A stretch of 64,000 nt of DNA from Herbaspirillum chlorophenolicum (GTDB lineage: Bacteria > Pseudomonadota > Gammaproteobacteria > Burkholderiales > Burkholderiaceae_D), in assembly GCF_001189955.1 (NCBI RefSeq), contig NZ_LFLT01000014.1:51800-115799 (forward strand). The letters are read 5' to 3'. The translations under genes and the position numbers were made by a program. This document shows positions 45,903 to 55,323 of the stretch, piece after piece (positions within the stretch are counted from its first letter, which is position 1; the number at the start of each line of letters is the position of its first letter). The notes beneath the pieces were generated by a model. The model saw only the letters and a list, made by a program, of their open reading frames with translations. It did not search any database and was not told the origin of the DNA.

Positions 45903-46814
45903 CTAAAGATCCCTGCAGCATTGCTCCAGCCAATCCAGCACCGCGCGCAGCCTGGGGACGGCTTTCAGGTCGCGGTGGAATACCGCCCATAGTTCGCGCT
46001 CCAGCTGCGCTTGCGGTTCGGCCGGCGTCAGTTCCGGCGCCAGCAGGTAGCGCGGCAGCAACGCCATGCCCACGCCGGCGCGTGCGGCCATGCACTGCGC
46101 CGCCAGGCTGGCGCTGCGCAGGCGGACCGGATTGCCGGCCGCGTGGATGCCGTGCCATAGGGTTTCGGGGATATCGGGCACGCCATCGTCATAACCCACG
46201 AAGGGCGCCGATTTGCGATCCTCGCGCCAGGCCGCCACCACATCGGCGGTGCCGCACAGGTAATACGCCAGCTTGCCCAGCGGACGCGCAATCAGGTCGC
46301 CATCCTGCGGCCGCGCGAAGCGTATCGCCAGATCGGCATCGCGCCGCGCCAGGCTGACGGTCTGGTGGCTCATCGTGAACTCCACGTCGAGGCTGGGCCA
46401 GCGCTGCAGCAGCAAAGGCAGGCGCGGCGCCAGGAACAGGGAGCCGAAGGCATCGGTCGTGGCGATGCGTAGCTTGCCTTCCAGCCGCAAGTCTTCGCCG
46501 GCCAGGGTACGCGCCAGTTGCGCGGTCTGCTCCTGCATCGCCCGCGCCGCCGCCAGTACGGTTTCACCCAGCCGGGTCAGCTCGGTATCGTCACCGCGCC
46601 GGGTGAACAACGGCGCTTGCATGGCTTGCTCCAGCATCTGCAGGCGGCGGCTGACGGTGGCGTGCGTTACCTCCAGCGTTCGCGCCGCGCCAGAAAAACT
46701 GCCGGACTCGATGAAGGCGGCGAAGGTGCGCAGCCCTTCCCAATCTGCTTGTGCGACAGGATTGGATATGGCCGTGGAGATGGCGGCCGAAGATGAGGCT
46801 GATGATTTTTTCAC
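45903..46814 (-). CDS. LysR-type transcriptional regulator 1
   Basis: A 303-residue LysR regulator with an N-terminal winged helix 'WEGLRTFAAFIESGSFSGAARTLEVTHATVSRRLQMLEQAM' (residues ~22-65) and an effector domain starting 'GKLRIATTDAFGSLFLAPRLPLLLQRWPSLDVEF'. Its first 20 residues are Ser/Ala-rich, so the start may lie a little later. It is divergent from a cysteine hydrolase gene with an 85-base gap, the standard arrangement in which LysR controls the neighbour. Effector unknown. Confidence 0.9.
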   Translation of the reverse strand: MKKSSASSSAAISTAISNPVAQADWEGLRTFAAFIESGSFSGAARTLEVTHATVSRRLQMLEQAMQAPLFTRRGDDTELTRLGETVLAAARAMQEQTAQLARTLAGEDLRLEGKLRIATTDAFGSLFLAPRLPLLLQRWPSLDVEFTMSHQTVSLARRDADLAIRFARPQDGDLIARPLGKLAYYLCGTADVVAAWREDRKSAPFVGYDDGVPDIPETLWHGIHAAGNPVRLRSASLAAQCMAARAGVGMALLPRYLLAPELTPAEPQAQLERELWAVFHRDLKAVPRLRAVLDWLEQCCRDL

Positions 46815-46899
46815 AGGTGGCTGGCAATTTTTGGGAATTGGTGTGCGTATTTTACTGGCCTAAGATGGTTTCACCATCCATTCGCGCAGAGGAACCATC

Positions 46900-47529
46900 A
46901 TGGCAGCACCCCAGACCCTGATCCAGATCGCCGGCGGCGCACCGCGTATTGCCTCGTGGCCGGAGGCCGCCCTGGTCGTCATCGACCATCAGGCCGAATA
47001 CACCACCGGCAAGGTGCCGCTGGCCGGCATCGGCGCGGCGCTCGCCCAGGTCGCCGAGTTGCTGCGCCAGGCGCGCGCCGCCGGCGCGCCGGTGATCCAC
47101 GTGGTTCATCATGGCAAGCCGGGCGGGGCGGTGTTCGATCCGCAAGGACCATCCGCCGCCATCATCGATGGCGTGCAGCCGCAGGATGGCGAGACTATCG
47201 TCGTCAAGAGCTTGCCCAACTCCTTCGCCGGCACCACGCTGGACGAGGAACTGAAAAAGACCGGGCGCAAGTCGCTGGTCATTGCCGGTTTCGCCACCCA
47301 CATGTGCGTCAGCGCCACCACGCGTTCAGCGCTGGACCACGGTTACGCATCGACCGTGGTGGCTGCGGCTTGCGCCACTCGCGATTTGCCGGATCCGCTG
47401 GGCGGTGCGGTGATTGAGGCGGCAGTGCTGCATCGTGTCGCGCTGGCTGAGCTGGCCGACCGTTATGCCACTGTGGTGCCTGATGCGACAGCGCTGGCTC
47501 AAGGAGGGGGATCGGCCATACCTGAGTGA
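46900..47529 (+). CDS. Isochorismatase-like cysteine hydrolase
   Basis: A 209-residue member of the isochorismatase/nicotinamidase superfamily. The Asp-Lys-Cys triad is visible: Asp in 'ALVVIDHQAEYTTG', Lys in 'ETIVVKSLPNSFAGTTLDE', Cys in 'IAGFATHMCVSATTRSALDHGY'. It resembles the YcaC-like hydrolases of unknown substrate rather than EntB, since no siderophore synthesis genes are near. It is divergent from a LysR regulator and convergent with another LysR gene (12-base gap). Substrate cannot be told. Confidence 0.88.
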   Translation: MAAPQTLIQIAGGAPRIASWPEAALVVIDHQAEYTTGKVPLAGIGAALAQVAELLRQARAAGAPVIHVVHHGKPGGAVFDPQGPSAAIIDGVQPQDGETIVVKSLPNSFAGTTLDEELKKTGRKSLVIAGFATHMCVSATTRSALDHGYASTVVAAACATRDLPDPLGGAVIEAAVLHRVALAELADRYATVVPDATALAQGGGSAIPE

Positions 47530-47541
47530 CGCATGCCGCGT

Positions 47542-48438
47542 TCAGTGATCCTGTTCGAACAATCGCGTCGCAATATGGTCGACCAAGACCCGCACCTTTG
47601 GCGACAGCTGCCGGTTTGCCGCCCACACGGCCCAGAATTGGCCGCGTTCGGTCGTCTGCGCTTCCAGCACACATTTCAGGCGCCCGGCAGCCAGCGCGTC
47701 GCGCACCAGGAAATCCGGCATGAAGCCGATGCCATGGCCCGCCTCCAGCGCATGCAGCACCGCTTCCATGTTGTTGAGCGTCATCGTGCGCGCGAAGCGC
47801 AGTTTCATCCAGCGCGGATCGGCTGTGATGGTCCAATCCATCAGCTTGCCGGTCGTGTGCAGGCGATACAGCACGGCATCATGCTCCTGCAGCGCGGCGA
47901 TCGAACGCGGCGCGCCGCGCGCCTTCAGGTAGGCCGGCGATGCGCACAAAAAGAAACGGAAGCCGCCCAGGCGGCGCGCCATCAGGCGGGAATCGGGTAG
48001 TTCGCCGCTGCGGATGGCGACGTCGATGCCTTCGTCGATGACGTCGACGATGCGGTCGCTGAAATCGATTTCCAGTTCGATCTCCGGATAGCGTGCGCGG
48101 AATTCTCCCAGATGCGGCACCAGGAAGCGGTAGCCGATGGTCGGCGTGCTGATGCGCAAGCGGCCACGCGGCGCATCCTGGGCGCGGGCCAATGAGGCCT
48201 GTGCTTCCTGCAGGTCATCGAGTACGCGGCGGCAGCGCTGGAAGAACATCTCGCCTTCGGCAGTCAACTGCATGCGGCGCGTGCTGCGCTGGAACAGGCG
48301 CACACCGGCATTGTGCTCAAGGCGCGCGATACTCTTGCCTACCGCCGAGGGGGAGATGCCGAGCGAACGCGCGGCGGCGACGAAGCTCAGGTGCTCTGCC
48401 GCGCGCACGAAGGCGATGATTCCGTTCAGGCTGTCCAT
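47542..48438 (-). CDS. LysR-type transcriptional regulator 2
   Basis: A 298-residue LysR regulator: 'MDSLNGIIAFVRAAEHLSFVAAARSLGISPSAVGKSIARLEHNAGVRLFQRSTRRMQLTAEG' is the DNA-binding domain; the effector domain begins 'GRLRISTPTIGYRFLVPHLGEFRARYPEIELEIDFSD'. It belongs to the large group that includes regulators of efflux and redox genes. It is divergent from an MFS exporter gene, with a 196-base AT-rich intergenic region, and probably controls it. Effector unknown. Confidence 0.92.
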   Translation of the reverse strand: MDSLNGIIAFVRAAEHLSFVAAARSLGISPSAVGKSIARLEHNAGVRLFQRSTRRMQLTAEGEMFFQRCRRVLDDLQEAQASLARAQDAPRGRLRISTPTIGYRFLVPHLGEFRARYPEIELEIDFSDRIVDVIDEGIDVAIRSGELPDSRLMARRLGGFRFFLCASPAYLKARGAPRSIAALQEHDAVLYRLHTTGKLMDWTITADPRWMKLRFARTMTLNNMEAVLHALEAGHGIGFMPDFLVRDALAAGRLKCVLEAQTTERGQFWAVWAANRQLSPKVRVLVDHIATRLFEQDH

Positions 48439-48634
48439 GGAAGCTCCGGCAATGAATGTCTGTCAGATTGAGGAATTAATTTCCATTATATTGGGATTGA
48501 TAGCATCTTTATCGCGCTATTGATCCTGAATAGAATTCTCTCCAAGGACAGGCCTCTCCCATTCCCGGCGCCGTAAGGCGACCGGCCCGCAATACATGTG
48601 CACTTCGCGTGCATTCCGCTTTTTCGGAACCTCC

Positions 48635-50164
48635 ATGACCGATAACCATCACGTCATCCCCGCCAGGGATGCGCGGCTGATCCTGGCCGCCGTTTGCCTG
48701 GCTTCCATTACCCTGCCGCTGGGTTTTTCCGGCGGCGCCATCGCCACGCCGGCCATCGGCCGCGCCTTCGCCGTACAGGGCGCCGATCCGGCTGCGCTGT
48801 CGTGGATCACCAATGCCTTCATGCTCAGTTTCGGCAGCCTGCTGATGGCGGCTGGCGCGTTGGCCGACGTGCTTGGACGCCGGCGCGTGTTCAGCGCTGG
48901 CCTGATGCTCTATGTACTGGCCTCGCTGGCGCTGTGCATTGCCCCTTCATTGTTGGTGGTCAATCTGCTGCGCGGAGTGCAGGGCGTTGCTGCTGCCGCC
49001 ACGCTGGCCGCCGGCAGCGCCGCGCTGGCGCAAGTGTTCGACGGCGCCGCGCGCGTCCGGGCATTCAGCCTGCTGGGCACCAGCTTCGGACTCGGCTTGT
49101 CGCTGGGTCCGGTGTTATCCGGCCTGCTGGTGCAGCGCTTCGGTTGGCAGGCGGTGTTTTTGTGCCTGGCCGCTTTCGGATTGCTGGCGCTGCTGTTCGG
49201 GCCGCCACGCATGCGCGAGTCGCGCGATCCAGATGCCGTCGGTGTCGACTGGCCCGGCACGCTGAGTTTCTCCGGCGCCCTCGGCGCGTTGACCTTCGGG
49301 CTGATTGGCGCACCGGACCGCGGCTGGTCGCATCCGTTGACTTTGTCTTTGCTGATCGCCAGTGTGCTGCTGCTGGCAATCTTCATCATCGTCGAACTGC
49401 GCACACGCCGGCCGATGCTGGATCTCACGCTGTTCGCCAATACGCGTTTCGTCGGCGTTCAGCTGCTTCCGGTCGGCACCTGCTATTGCTTCGTGGTGTT
49501 GCTGATTGTGTTGCCGCTGCGTTTCATCGGCATCGATGGCATGGACGAATGGCATGCCGGGCTGCTGATGCTGGCGCTGTCCACGCCGATGCTATTGGTA
49601 CCTTCGCTCGCCGCGCGTCTCTCGCGGCGTGTCTCGCCGGGCCGGCTGTCTGCCGCCGGTTTGCTGGTCGCCGCCGCAGGCCTGTGCTGGCTGGCGCAAT
49701 GCGGGCCGGGCGTTTCACGCTGGGAATTGCTGGCGGCGTTGCTGGTGATCGGCGCCGGTACCGGATTGCCCTGGGGATTGATGGACGGCCTGTCGGTGAG
49801 TGTAGTGCCGAAGGAGCGCGCCGGCATGGCGTCCGGCATCTTCAGTACCTCGCGCGTGGCGGGCGAAGGCGTGGCGCTGGCAGTGGTCTCCGCCATGCTG
49901 GTGGCGCTGGTGCAGTGGGCGCTGCCGACCGGAACCGGCACGCTGGCGGCGCAGTACCTGGGGCATGGTGATCTGGCGCAGGCATTGTCGGCGGCGCCGC
50001 AGTTGCCGGCTGAAAGCTTGCGGGATGCCTATGCGCATGCCTTTGCCTTGTTGTCCTATTGCCTGGCCGGCATCACTGTGGTTTGCGCGATTCTGACGGT
50101 GATGCTCTTGCGCGAAGAGCAGCCGCATGGCCACCCGGTCATTGCCGGAAAAGCCGTGGAGTAG
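48635..50164 (+). CDS. MFS drug:H+ antiporter (DHA2-like, ~14 helices)
   Basis: A 509-residue inner-membrane exporter. The first helices start 'RLILAAVCLASITLPLGFSGGAIATPAIGRAF', followed by the family motif A region 'LADVLGRRRVFSAGLMLYVLASL' and motif C 'LLGTSFGLGLSLGPVLSGLLVQRFGWQAVF' (antiporter signature G-x8-G-x3-GP). The length and helix count fit DHA2 (QacA/SmvA-like). The frame is open to 48596, but the ATG at 48635 gives the usual short tail. It is divergent from LysR 2, which likely regulates it. Substrate unknown. Confidence 0.9.
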   Translation: MTDNHHVIPARDARLILAAVCLASITLPLGFSGGAIATPAIGRAFAVQGADPAALSWITNAFMLSFGSLLMAAGALADVLGRRRVFSAGLMLYVLASLALCIAPSLLVVNLLRGVQGVAAAATLAAGSAALAQVFDGAARVRAFSLLGTSFGLGLSLGPVLSGLLVQRFGWQAVFLCLAAFGLLALLFGPPRMRESRDPDAVGVDWPGTLSFSGALGALTFGLIGAPDRGWSHPLTLSLLIASVLLLAIFIIVELRTRRPMLDLTLFANTRFVGVQLLPVGTCYCFVVLLIVLPLRFIGIDGMDEWHAGLLMLALSTPMLLVPSLAARLSRRVSPGRLSAAGLLVAAAGLCWLAQCGPGVSRWELLAALLVIGAGTGLPWGLMDGLSVSVVPKERAGMASGIFSTSRVAGEGVALAVVSAMLVALVQWALPTGTGTLAAQYLGHGDLAQALSAAPQLPAESLRDAYAHAFALLSYCLAGITVVCAILTVMLLREEQPHGHPVIAGKAVE

Positions 50165-50180
50165 GGCACGCAACCGCGCG

Positions 50181-50867
50181 TCAGCCCGCTTTTTTTCTTT
50201 TTGCCGCCGGTTTGCGCGCCGGCGCTTTCTTTTGCGGTGGCTGTGCAGCTGGGGCGGGAGCGGCAATCGACGCTTTCAGGAACCACGACAGGACCGATTC
50301 GGCCGTCTTGCCGTCCACCATGTCCGGTGCGCAGCGATGCGAAAAGCTTACGCCTTCGCACAAGGCCATCAGGCCGATGGCAATCTCGCGCGGCGGGGCG
50401 GCCGGCTTGGTGCCGGTCAGCCTGGCAAACATTTCGACAAATTCGGCGATCTGGCGATAGCGCTCTTCCAGGAATCCGTTGAGTTCGACGCGGAATTTTT
50501 CGTCGCGCAAGGCGACGATGCGTGCTTCCATCCATAATAAGCTGCACTTGTCTCCCTGGTAGAGCTGGGAGTAATGCGTTGCAACCTCTTCCTGCAAGGC
50601 AACCAGATCGTCGACCGGGCCGCCCAGCATGCGGTGGAACTCCTGGTCGATGCTTTCGCCTTCGCGGCGCAGCAGTTCGAAGAACAGTTGAGTCTTGTCG
50701 TCGAAGTTGGAATAGAAGGCGCCGCGCGAATAACCGGCTGCGGCACTGATGTCTTCCACGCTGGTCAGCGGGAATCCCTTTTGCATGAAAACGGCGTGCG
50801 CAGCGTCCAGCAGCCTTTCCTTGGTCTGCTCCCGGCTTTGCTCGCGGCTGAGTCGTTGGCGTGTCAT
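50181..50867 (-). CDS. TetR-family repressor of the adjacent RND pump
   Basis: A 228-residue TetR regulator. The N-terminal HTH is 'TKERLLDAAHAVFMQKGFPLTSVEDISAAAGYSRGAFYSNFDDKTQLFFELL'. The C-terminal ligand-binding part ends in a Lys/Ala/Pro-rich tail ('PAPAAQPPQKKAPARKPAAK'), an unusual basic extension. It is divergent from the RND operon; the shared promoter region carries a 30-base composite palindrome. The -10 of its own promoter ends 7 bases before its ATG and there is no ribosome binding site, so its mRNA may be leaderless. Confidence 0.92.
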   Translation of the reverse strand: MTRQRLSREQSREQTKERLLDAAHAVFMQKGFPLTSVEDISAAAGYSRGAFYSNFDDKTQLFFELLRREGESIDQEFHRMLGGPVDDLVALQEEVATHYSQLYQGDKCSLLWMEARIVALRDEKFRVELNGFLEERYRQIAEFVEMFARLTGTKPAAPPREIAIGLMALCEGVSFSHRCAPDMVDGKTAESVLSWFLKASIAAPAPAAQPPQKKAPARKPAAKRKKAG

Positions 50868-50874
50868 GGGGGAA

Positions 50875-50902
50875 ATTTTAACATCGATGAATCCAAATAC
50901 AA
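50875..50902 (-). promoter_or_regulatory. Promoter of the tetR gene
   Basis: On the minus strand TTGTAT (50902-50897), 16-base spacer, TAAAAT (50880-50875), then 7 bases to the ATG at 50867. Confidence 0.5.
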
Positions 50903-50904
50903 GA

Positions 50905-50934
50905 TTGCATTTGAATTCGTATGTGAATTAGAAT
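50905..50934 (+). promoter_or_regulatory. Promoter of the RND efflux operon
   Basis: TTGCAT (50905-50910), 18-base spacer, TAGAAT (50929-50934); leader of about 70 bases to the GTG at 51014. Confidence 0.55.
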
Positions 50935-50936
50935 GC
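50907..50936. promoter_or_regulatory. Composite palindrome, candidate TetR operator
   Basis: GCATT-nn-AATTC-n6-GAATT-nn-AATGC: nested 5-base arms, perfectly symmetric. It covers the -35, spacer and -10 of the RND promoter. Confidence 0.55.
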
Positions 50937-51013
50937 CAGAAATCCGAAGCAGTGCCTTCGGGGATTCGGGGCGCGCGGCGGTCCGGACATCCACCTTCCA
51001 TGAAAGGAACGTC

Positions 51014-52183
51014 GTGAAACTTGCCCTCCATTCCCGCCATTTCCCTCTGCGCAGATTGCCTGCGCGCGTTGCCGGCGTGCGGCGCCTGGCGCCTTCCGTG
51101 CTGGTGCTGTCGCTTTCATTGACCCTTGGGGCTTGCAGCAAGCCGGCGCCGGTGGCCGAAGCGCCGCGCGAAGTCGTGGTCTTGCAGGCCCAGCAGCGCA
51201 ATAGTGCGCAAGTGCTGCATTTGCCGGCCGAAGTGCAGGCGCGCTTCGTCACGGCGATGTCCTTCCGGGTGGCCGGCCAGCTGGTGGAGCGCCGTGTGCA
51301 TCTGGGTGACACGGTGCGCAAGGGGCAGGTAGTCGCGCGTCTGGATCCGGCCGATGCCGAGCACAACGCCGCCAGCGCGCGGGCCGAACTGGCCTCGGCG
51401 CGGCAGCATCTGGATGCGGCGGAAAAGCAGCTCAAGCGCGATACCGAACAGGCGCGCGAGAACCTGATCAGCCCGCAACAGCTGGAGCAAAGCCAGGATG
51501 CCCATGCGGCAGCGTTGTCCCAATTCAAGGCGGCCCAGGCGCGGGCGGCGGTTGCCGGCAACCAGCGCGACTACACTGCCCTGGTGGCGGAGCACGATGG
51601 CGTGATCAGTGCCGAGCAGGCCAATACCGGCGACGTGCTGTCGGCCGGCCAGCCGGTGTTTTCGCTGGCCTGGTCCGGTGCGGTGGACGTGACCACGGAT
51701 GTGGCGGATAACCAGGTCACGCGTATCCATCCGGGCGCATCGGCTACCGTCACGTTGCCTGCCTTGCCGGGCCGCAGCTTCAGCGGCCGCGTGCGCGAGG
51801 TGAGCCCGGCGGCAGATCCGCAAAGCCGTACCTACCGTGTCAAGGTCACGCTGGAACAGCCTGATGCGGCCCTGCGCCTGGGCATGATCGGTGAAGTCGC
51901 CATCGCACCGGGCGGAAGCGAGCAGCCGGCGGCGCCGGTCATGGTGCTGCCCGCCACAGCCCTGTTCCACCAGGGCGACAAGCCCGCGGTATGGGTCGTC
52001 AGTGGCGACGGCAAGCTGGAATTGCGTCCGGTGACGGTAGCGGCCTACGGCGAGCGCAGCATCTCGCTGACGCAGGGCGTCGGCGCCGATGACAAGGTCG
52101 TGGTGCAAGGCGTGCATACGCTGACCTCCGGTGAAAAGGTCAAGCCAATCGCCCCGCTGCATGCCGAGGACTTCGCACTATGA
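51014..52183 (+). CDS. RND efflux periplasmic adaptor lipoprotein
   Basis: A 389-residue membrane-fusion protein. A lipoprotein signal ends 'LTLGAC-SK' (lipobox Cys at about residue 42). The barrel-sandwich domain begins 'AQVLHLPAEVQARFVTAMSFRVAGQLVERRVHLGDTVRKGQVVARLDPAD' with a coiled-coil hairpin ('ARAELASARQHLDAAEKQLKRDTEQARENLISPQQLEQSQDAH'), and 'VTRIHPGASATVTLPALPGRSFSGRVREVSP' is the beta-barrel. The start is the GTG at 51014, preceded by AAAGGAA. It overlaps the pump gene by 4 bases (ATGA). First gene of the tripartite operon. Confidence 0.93.
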   Translation: MKLALHSRHFPLRRLPARVAGVRRLAPSVLVLSLSLTLGACSKPAPVAEAPREVVVLQAQQRNSAQVLHLPAEVQARFVTAMSFRVAGQLVERRVHLGDTVRKGQVVARLDPADAEHNAASARAELASARQHLDAAEKQLKRDTEQARENLISPQQLEQSQDAHAAALSQFKAAQARAAVAGNQRDYTALVAEHDGVISAEQANTGDVLSAGQPVFSLAWSGAVDVTTDVADNQVTRIHPGASATVTLPALPGRSFSGRVREVSPAADPQSRTYRVKVTLEQPDAALRLGMIGEVAIAPGGSEQPAAPVMVLPATALFHQGDKPAVWVVSGDGKLELRPVTVAAYGERSISLTQGVGADDKVVVQGVHTLTSGEKVKPIAPLHAEDFAL

Positions 52184-55100
52184 GCGCGCCCGGCCGTTTC
52201 AACCTCTCTTCCTGGACCCTGCAGCATCAGGCGCTGGTGACGTTCATCCTGGCGCTGGTGACGCTGCTGGGCATCGGCTCCTACACCAGGCTGTCGCAGT
52301 CGGAAGATCCGCCATTCACCTTCAAGGTGATGGTGATCCAGACCGACTGGCCGGGCGCTACCGCGCGCCAGGTGCAGGAGCAGATCACCGACCGCATCGC
52401 ACGCAAGCTGCAGGAAACGCCGGACGTGGACTTCCTGCGCAGCTACTCGCGCCCGGGACAGTCGCAGCTGTTTTTTACCATCAAGGACACGGCGCCTGCG
52501 GCGCAGGTCCCCAAGACCTGGTACCAGGTGCGCAAGAAGGTCGGCGACATCGCCGCTACCTTGCCGCAGGGCGTGCACGGGCCTTACTTCAACGATGAGT
52601 TCGGCGACGTCTATACCAACATCTACGCGCTAGAAGGCGACGGCTTCACGCCGGCGCAACTGCGCGACTATGCCGACCAGTTGCGCGGCGAGCTGCTGCG
52701 CGTGCCCGGCGTGGGCAAGATCGATTATTTCGGCGACCGCAACCAGCATATCTACATCGACATCGGCAACGCGCAGATGACGCGCCTGGGCATCAGCCCG
52801 CAGCAGCTGGCCGACGCCATCGGCGGCCAGAACGCGGTGGTGCCGGGCGGCCTGGTCACCACCAGCGATGACCGCGTGTATGTGCGGCCCACCGGCCAGT
52901 TCGAGGATGTGCGCTCGATCGAGAACAAGATCATCAACATCAACAACCGCAGTTTCCGCCTGGGCGACATCGCCACCATCCGGCGCGGCTACGACGAGCC
53001 GCAGGAGCAGGAAATGCGCTCCAACGGCAAGCCGGTGCTTGGCATCGGCGTGACCATGCAGCCGGGAGGCGACGTCATCCATCTTGGCAAGGCGCTCGAC
53101 GCGCGTACCGAGGAACTGCGCAAGCGGCTGCCCGCCGGACTGGCGCTGACGGCGGTTTCCAGCATGCCGCACGCCGTGGAAAAATCGGTGGACGACTTCC
53201 TGGAAGCAGTGGCCGAGGCGGTCGCCATTGTGCTGGTGGTCAGCCTGGTATCGCTGGGCATCCGTACCGGCATGGTGGTGGTGATCTCGATTCCCGTCGT
53301 GCTGGCGGTGACGGCGCTGTTCATGGACATGTTCGACATCGGCCTGCACAAGGTTTCGCTGGGTACGCTGGTGCTGGCATTGGGTCTGCTGGTGGACGAT
53401 GCCATCATCGCCGTGGAGATGATGGCGGTGAAGCTGGAACAAGGATGGAACCGCCGCCGCGCGGCTGCCTTCGCCTATACCAGCACTGCCTTTCCGATGC
53501 TGACCGGTACGCTGGTGACGGTATCGGGCTTCCTGCCGATCGCGCTGGCCAAGTCGGGGACGGGCGAGTACACCCGTTCGATCTTCGAAGTTTCGGCCAT
53601 CGCGCTGTTGTTGTCCTGGCTGGCGGCGGTGGTGCTGATCCCATTGCTGGGTTACCACATGCTCAAGGAGAAGCCCGGCGCGCTGACCGACGAGCAAATC
53701 GCCGCCAATCCGCATGCCGGCCATGACGAGGAAGACCACGACCATCCGATCTACCAGACCAGGATCTACACCCGCCTGCGCAAGATGGTGGCCTGGTGTG
53801 TGGCCTACCGCGGCCGCGTGGTGCTGGCTACAGCGCTATTGTTCTTCGGTTCGCTGGCGGCTTTCGGCCTGGTGCCGCAGCAGTTCTTCCCCAGTTCGGA
53901 TCGCCCGGAACTGCTGATTGACCTGCACTTGCCGGAGCGGGCTTCTTTCGAGGCGACCAGGCGTGAGGCGGATCGTATGGAGGCCGTGCTCAAGGGCCGC
54001 CCGCAGATTGACCATGTGATCAGTTTTGTCGGCACCGGCGCGCCGCGCTTCTACTTGCCGCTGGACCAGCAGCTGTCCAGTGCCAATTACGCGCAATTCG
54101 TGGTCACGGCCAAATCGGTAGAGGATCGCGAAGCCCTGGCCAAGGCGCTGGAAGAGCCGCTGCGCACCCAGTTCAGCGGCCTGCGTACGCGCTTGACGCG
54201 GCTGGAGAACGGCCCGCCGGTCGGCTTCCCGGTGCAGTTCCGCGTCAGCGGCGAGCAGATCCCCAAGGTGCGCGCCATCGCCGAGCAGGTAGCGGCGGAA
54301 ATCCGCAAGGAGAGCCGCGCCACCAACGTGCAGTTCGACTGGGATGAGCCGGCCCAGCGCTCGGTGTCGTTCGAAGTGGACCAGAAGCGCGCCGGCGAAC
54401 TGGGGCTGACATCGCAGCAGATTTCCAACTTCCTGGCCATGCAGCTGTCGGGTTATACCGTGACCCAGTACCGTGAGCGTGACAAGCTGATCAGTGTCGA
54501 CCTGCGCGCGCCGCGCAGCGAACGCGTCGATCCCTCGCGCCTGGCCACGTTGTCCATGCCGACTGCCAACGGCCCGGTGCCGCTGGCCACGCTGGGCCAC
54601 TTCCGCAATACGCTGGAATACGGCGTGATCTGGGAGCGCGACCGTCAACCCACGATCACCGTGCTGGCCGACGTGCGCGCCGGCGTGCAGGGTATCGACG
54701 TCACCAACGCGGTCAACGAGAAGCTCAATGCGCTGCGCGCCGGACTGCCGGTGGGTTACCGCATCGACGTCGGCGGCCCGGTCGAGGAAAATGCCAAGGC
54801 GCAGTCCTCTATTTCAGCGCAGATGCCGTTGATGGTGATCGCCGTGCTGCTGTTGCTGATGGTGCAGCTGCAAAGCTTCGGCCGCACCATGATGGTGGTG
54901 ATGACAGCACCGCTGGGCCTGATCGGTGTGGTGGGTGCGCTGCTGCTGTTCCACCAGCCGTTCGGTTTCGTCGCCATGCTGGGTACCATCGCCATGCTGG
55001 GCATCATCATGCGCAATTCGGTGATCCTGGTGGACCAGATCGAGCAGGATATCGCCGCCGGACGCGGACGTTTCGACGCCATCGTCGGCGCCACCGTGCG

Positions 55101-55323
55101 CCGCTTCCGCCCCATCACGCTGACCGCGGCGGCAGCGGTGCTGGCGCTGATCCCGCTGTTGCGCAGCAACTTCTTCGGCCCGATGGCCACGGCCCTGATG
55201 GGCGGCATCACCATCGCAACCGTCCTGACCCTGTTCTACCTGCCAGCCCTGTATGCGCTGTGCTACCGGGTCAAGACCAATGAAACCCACCACGGCGACG
55301 CGGCAACGCAAGGGAGCCACTGA
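52180..55323 (+). CDS. RND-family inner-membrane efflux transporter
   Basis: A 1047-residue AcrB-type pump with 12 membrane helices and two large periplasmic loops. The first helix is at 'HQALVTFILALVTLLGIGSYTRL'. The proton relay Asp-Asp lies in 'LGLLVDDAIIAVEMMAVKLEQG' (helix 4), and 'AMLGIIMRNSVILVDQIEQDIAAGRGRFDAIVGATVRRFRPITLTAAAAVLALIPLL' is the matching second-half motif. It resembles the MexK/TriC-like branch of HAE1 pumps more than AcrB itself. Substrates cannot be predicted. Its stop overlaps the start of the outer-membrane gene by one base (TGATG). Confidence 0.94.
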   Translation: MSAPGRFNLSSWTLQHQALVTFILALVTLLGIGSYTRLSQSEDPPFTFKVMVIQTDWPGATARQVQEQITDRIARKLQETPDVDFLRSYSRPGQSQLFFTIKDTAPAAQVPKTWYQVRKKVGDIAATLPQGVHGPYFNDEFGDVYTNIYALEGDGFTPAQLRDYADQLRGELLRVPGVGKIDYFGDRNQHIYIDIGNAQMTRLGISPQQLADAIGGQNAVVPGGLVTTSDDRVYVRPTGQFEDVRSIENKIININNRSFRLGDIATIRRGYDEPQEQEMRSNGKPVLGIGVTMQPGGDVIHLGKALDARTEELRKRLPAGLALTAVSSMPHAVEKSVDDFLEAVAEAVAIVLVVSLVSLGIRTGMVVVISIPVVLAVTALFMDMFDIGLHKVSLGTLVLALGLLVDDAIIAVEMMAVKLEQGWNRRRAAAFAYTSTAFPMLTGTLVTVSGFLPIALAKSGTGEYTRSIFEVSAIALLLSWLAAVVLIPLLGYHMLKEKPGALTDEQIAANPHAGHDEEDHDHPIYQTRIYTRLRKMVAWCVAYRGRVVLATALLFFGSLAAFGLVPQQFFPSSDRPELLIDLHLPERASFEATRREADRMEAVLKGRPQIDHVISFVGTGAPRFYLPLDQQLSSANYAQFVVTAKSVEDREALAKALEEPLRTQFSGLRTRLTRLENGPPVGFPVQFRVSGEQIPKVRAIAEQVAAEIRKESRATNVQFDWDEPAQRSVSFEVDQKRAGELGLTSQQISNFLAMQLSGYTVTQYRERDKLISVDLRAPRSERVDPSRLATLSMPTANGPVPLATLGHFRNTLEYGVIWERDRQPTITVLADVRAGVQGIDVTNAVNEKLNALRAGLPVGYRIDVGGPVEENAKAQSSISAQMPLMVIAVLLLLMVQLQSFGRTMMVVMTAPLGLIGVVGALLLFHQPFGFVAMLGTIAMLGIIMRNSVILVDQIEQDIAAGRGRFDAIVGATVRRFRPITLTAAAAVLALIPLLRSNFFGPMATALMGGITIATVLTLFYLPALYALCYRVKTNETHHGDAATQGSH

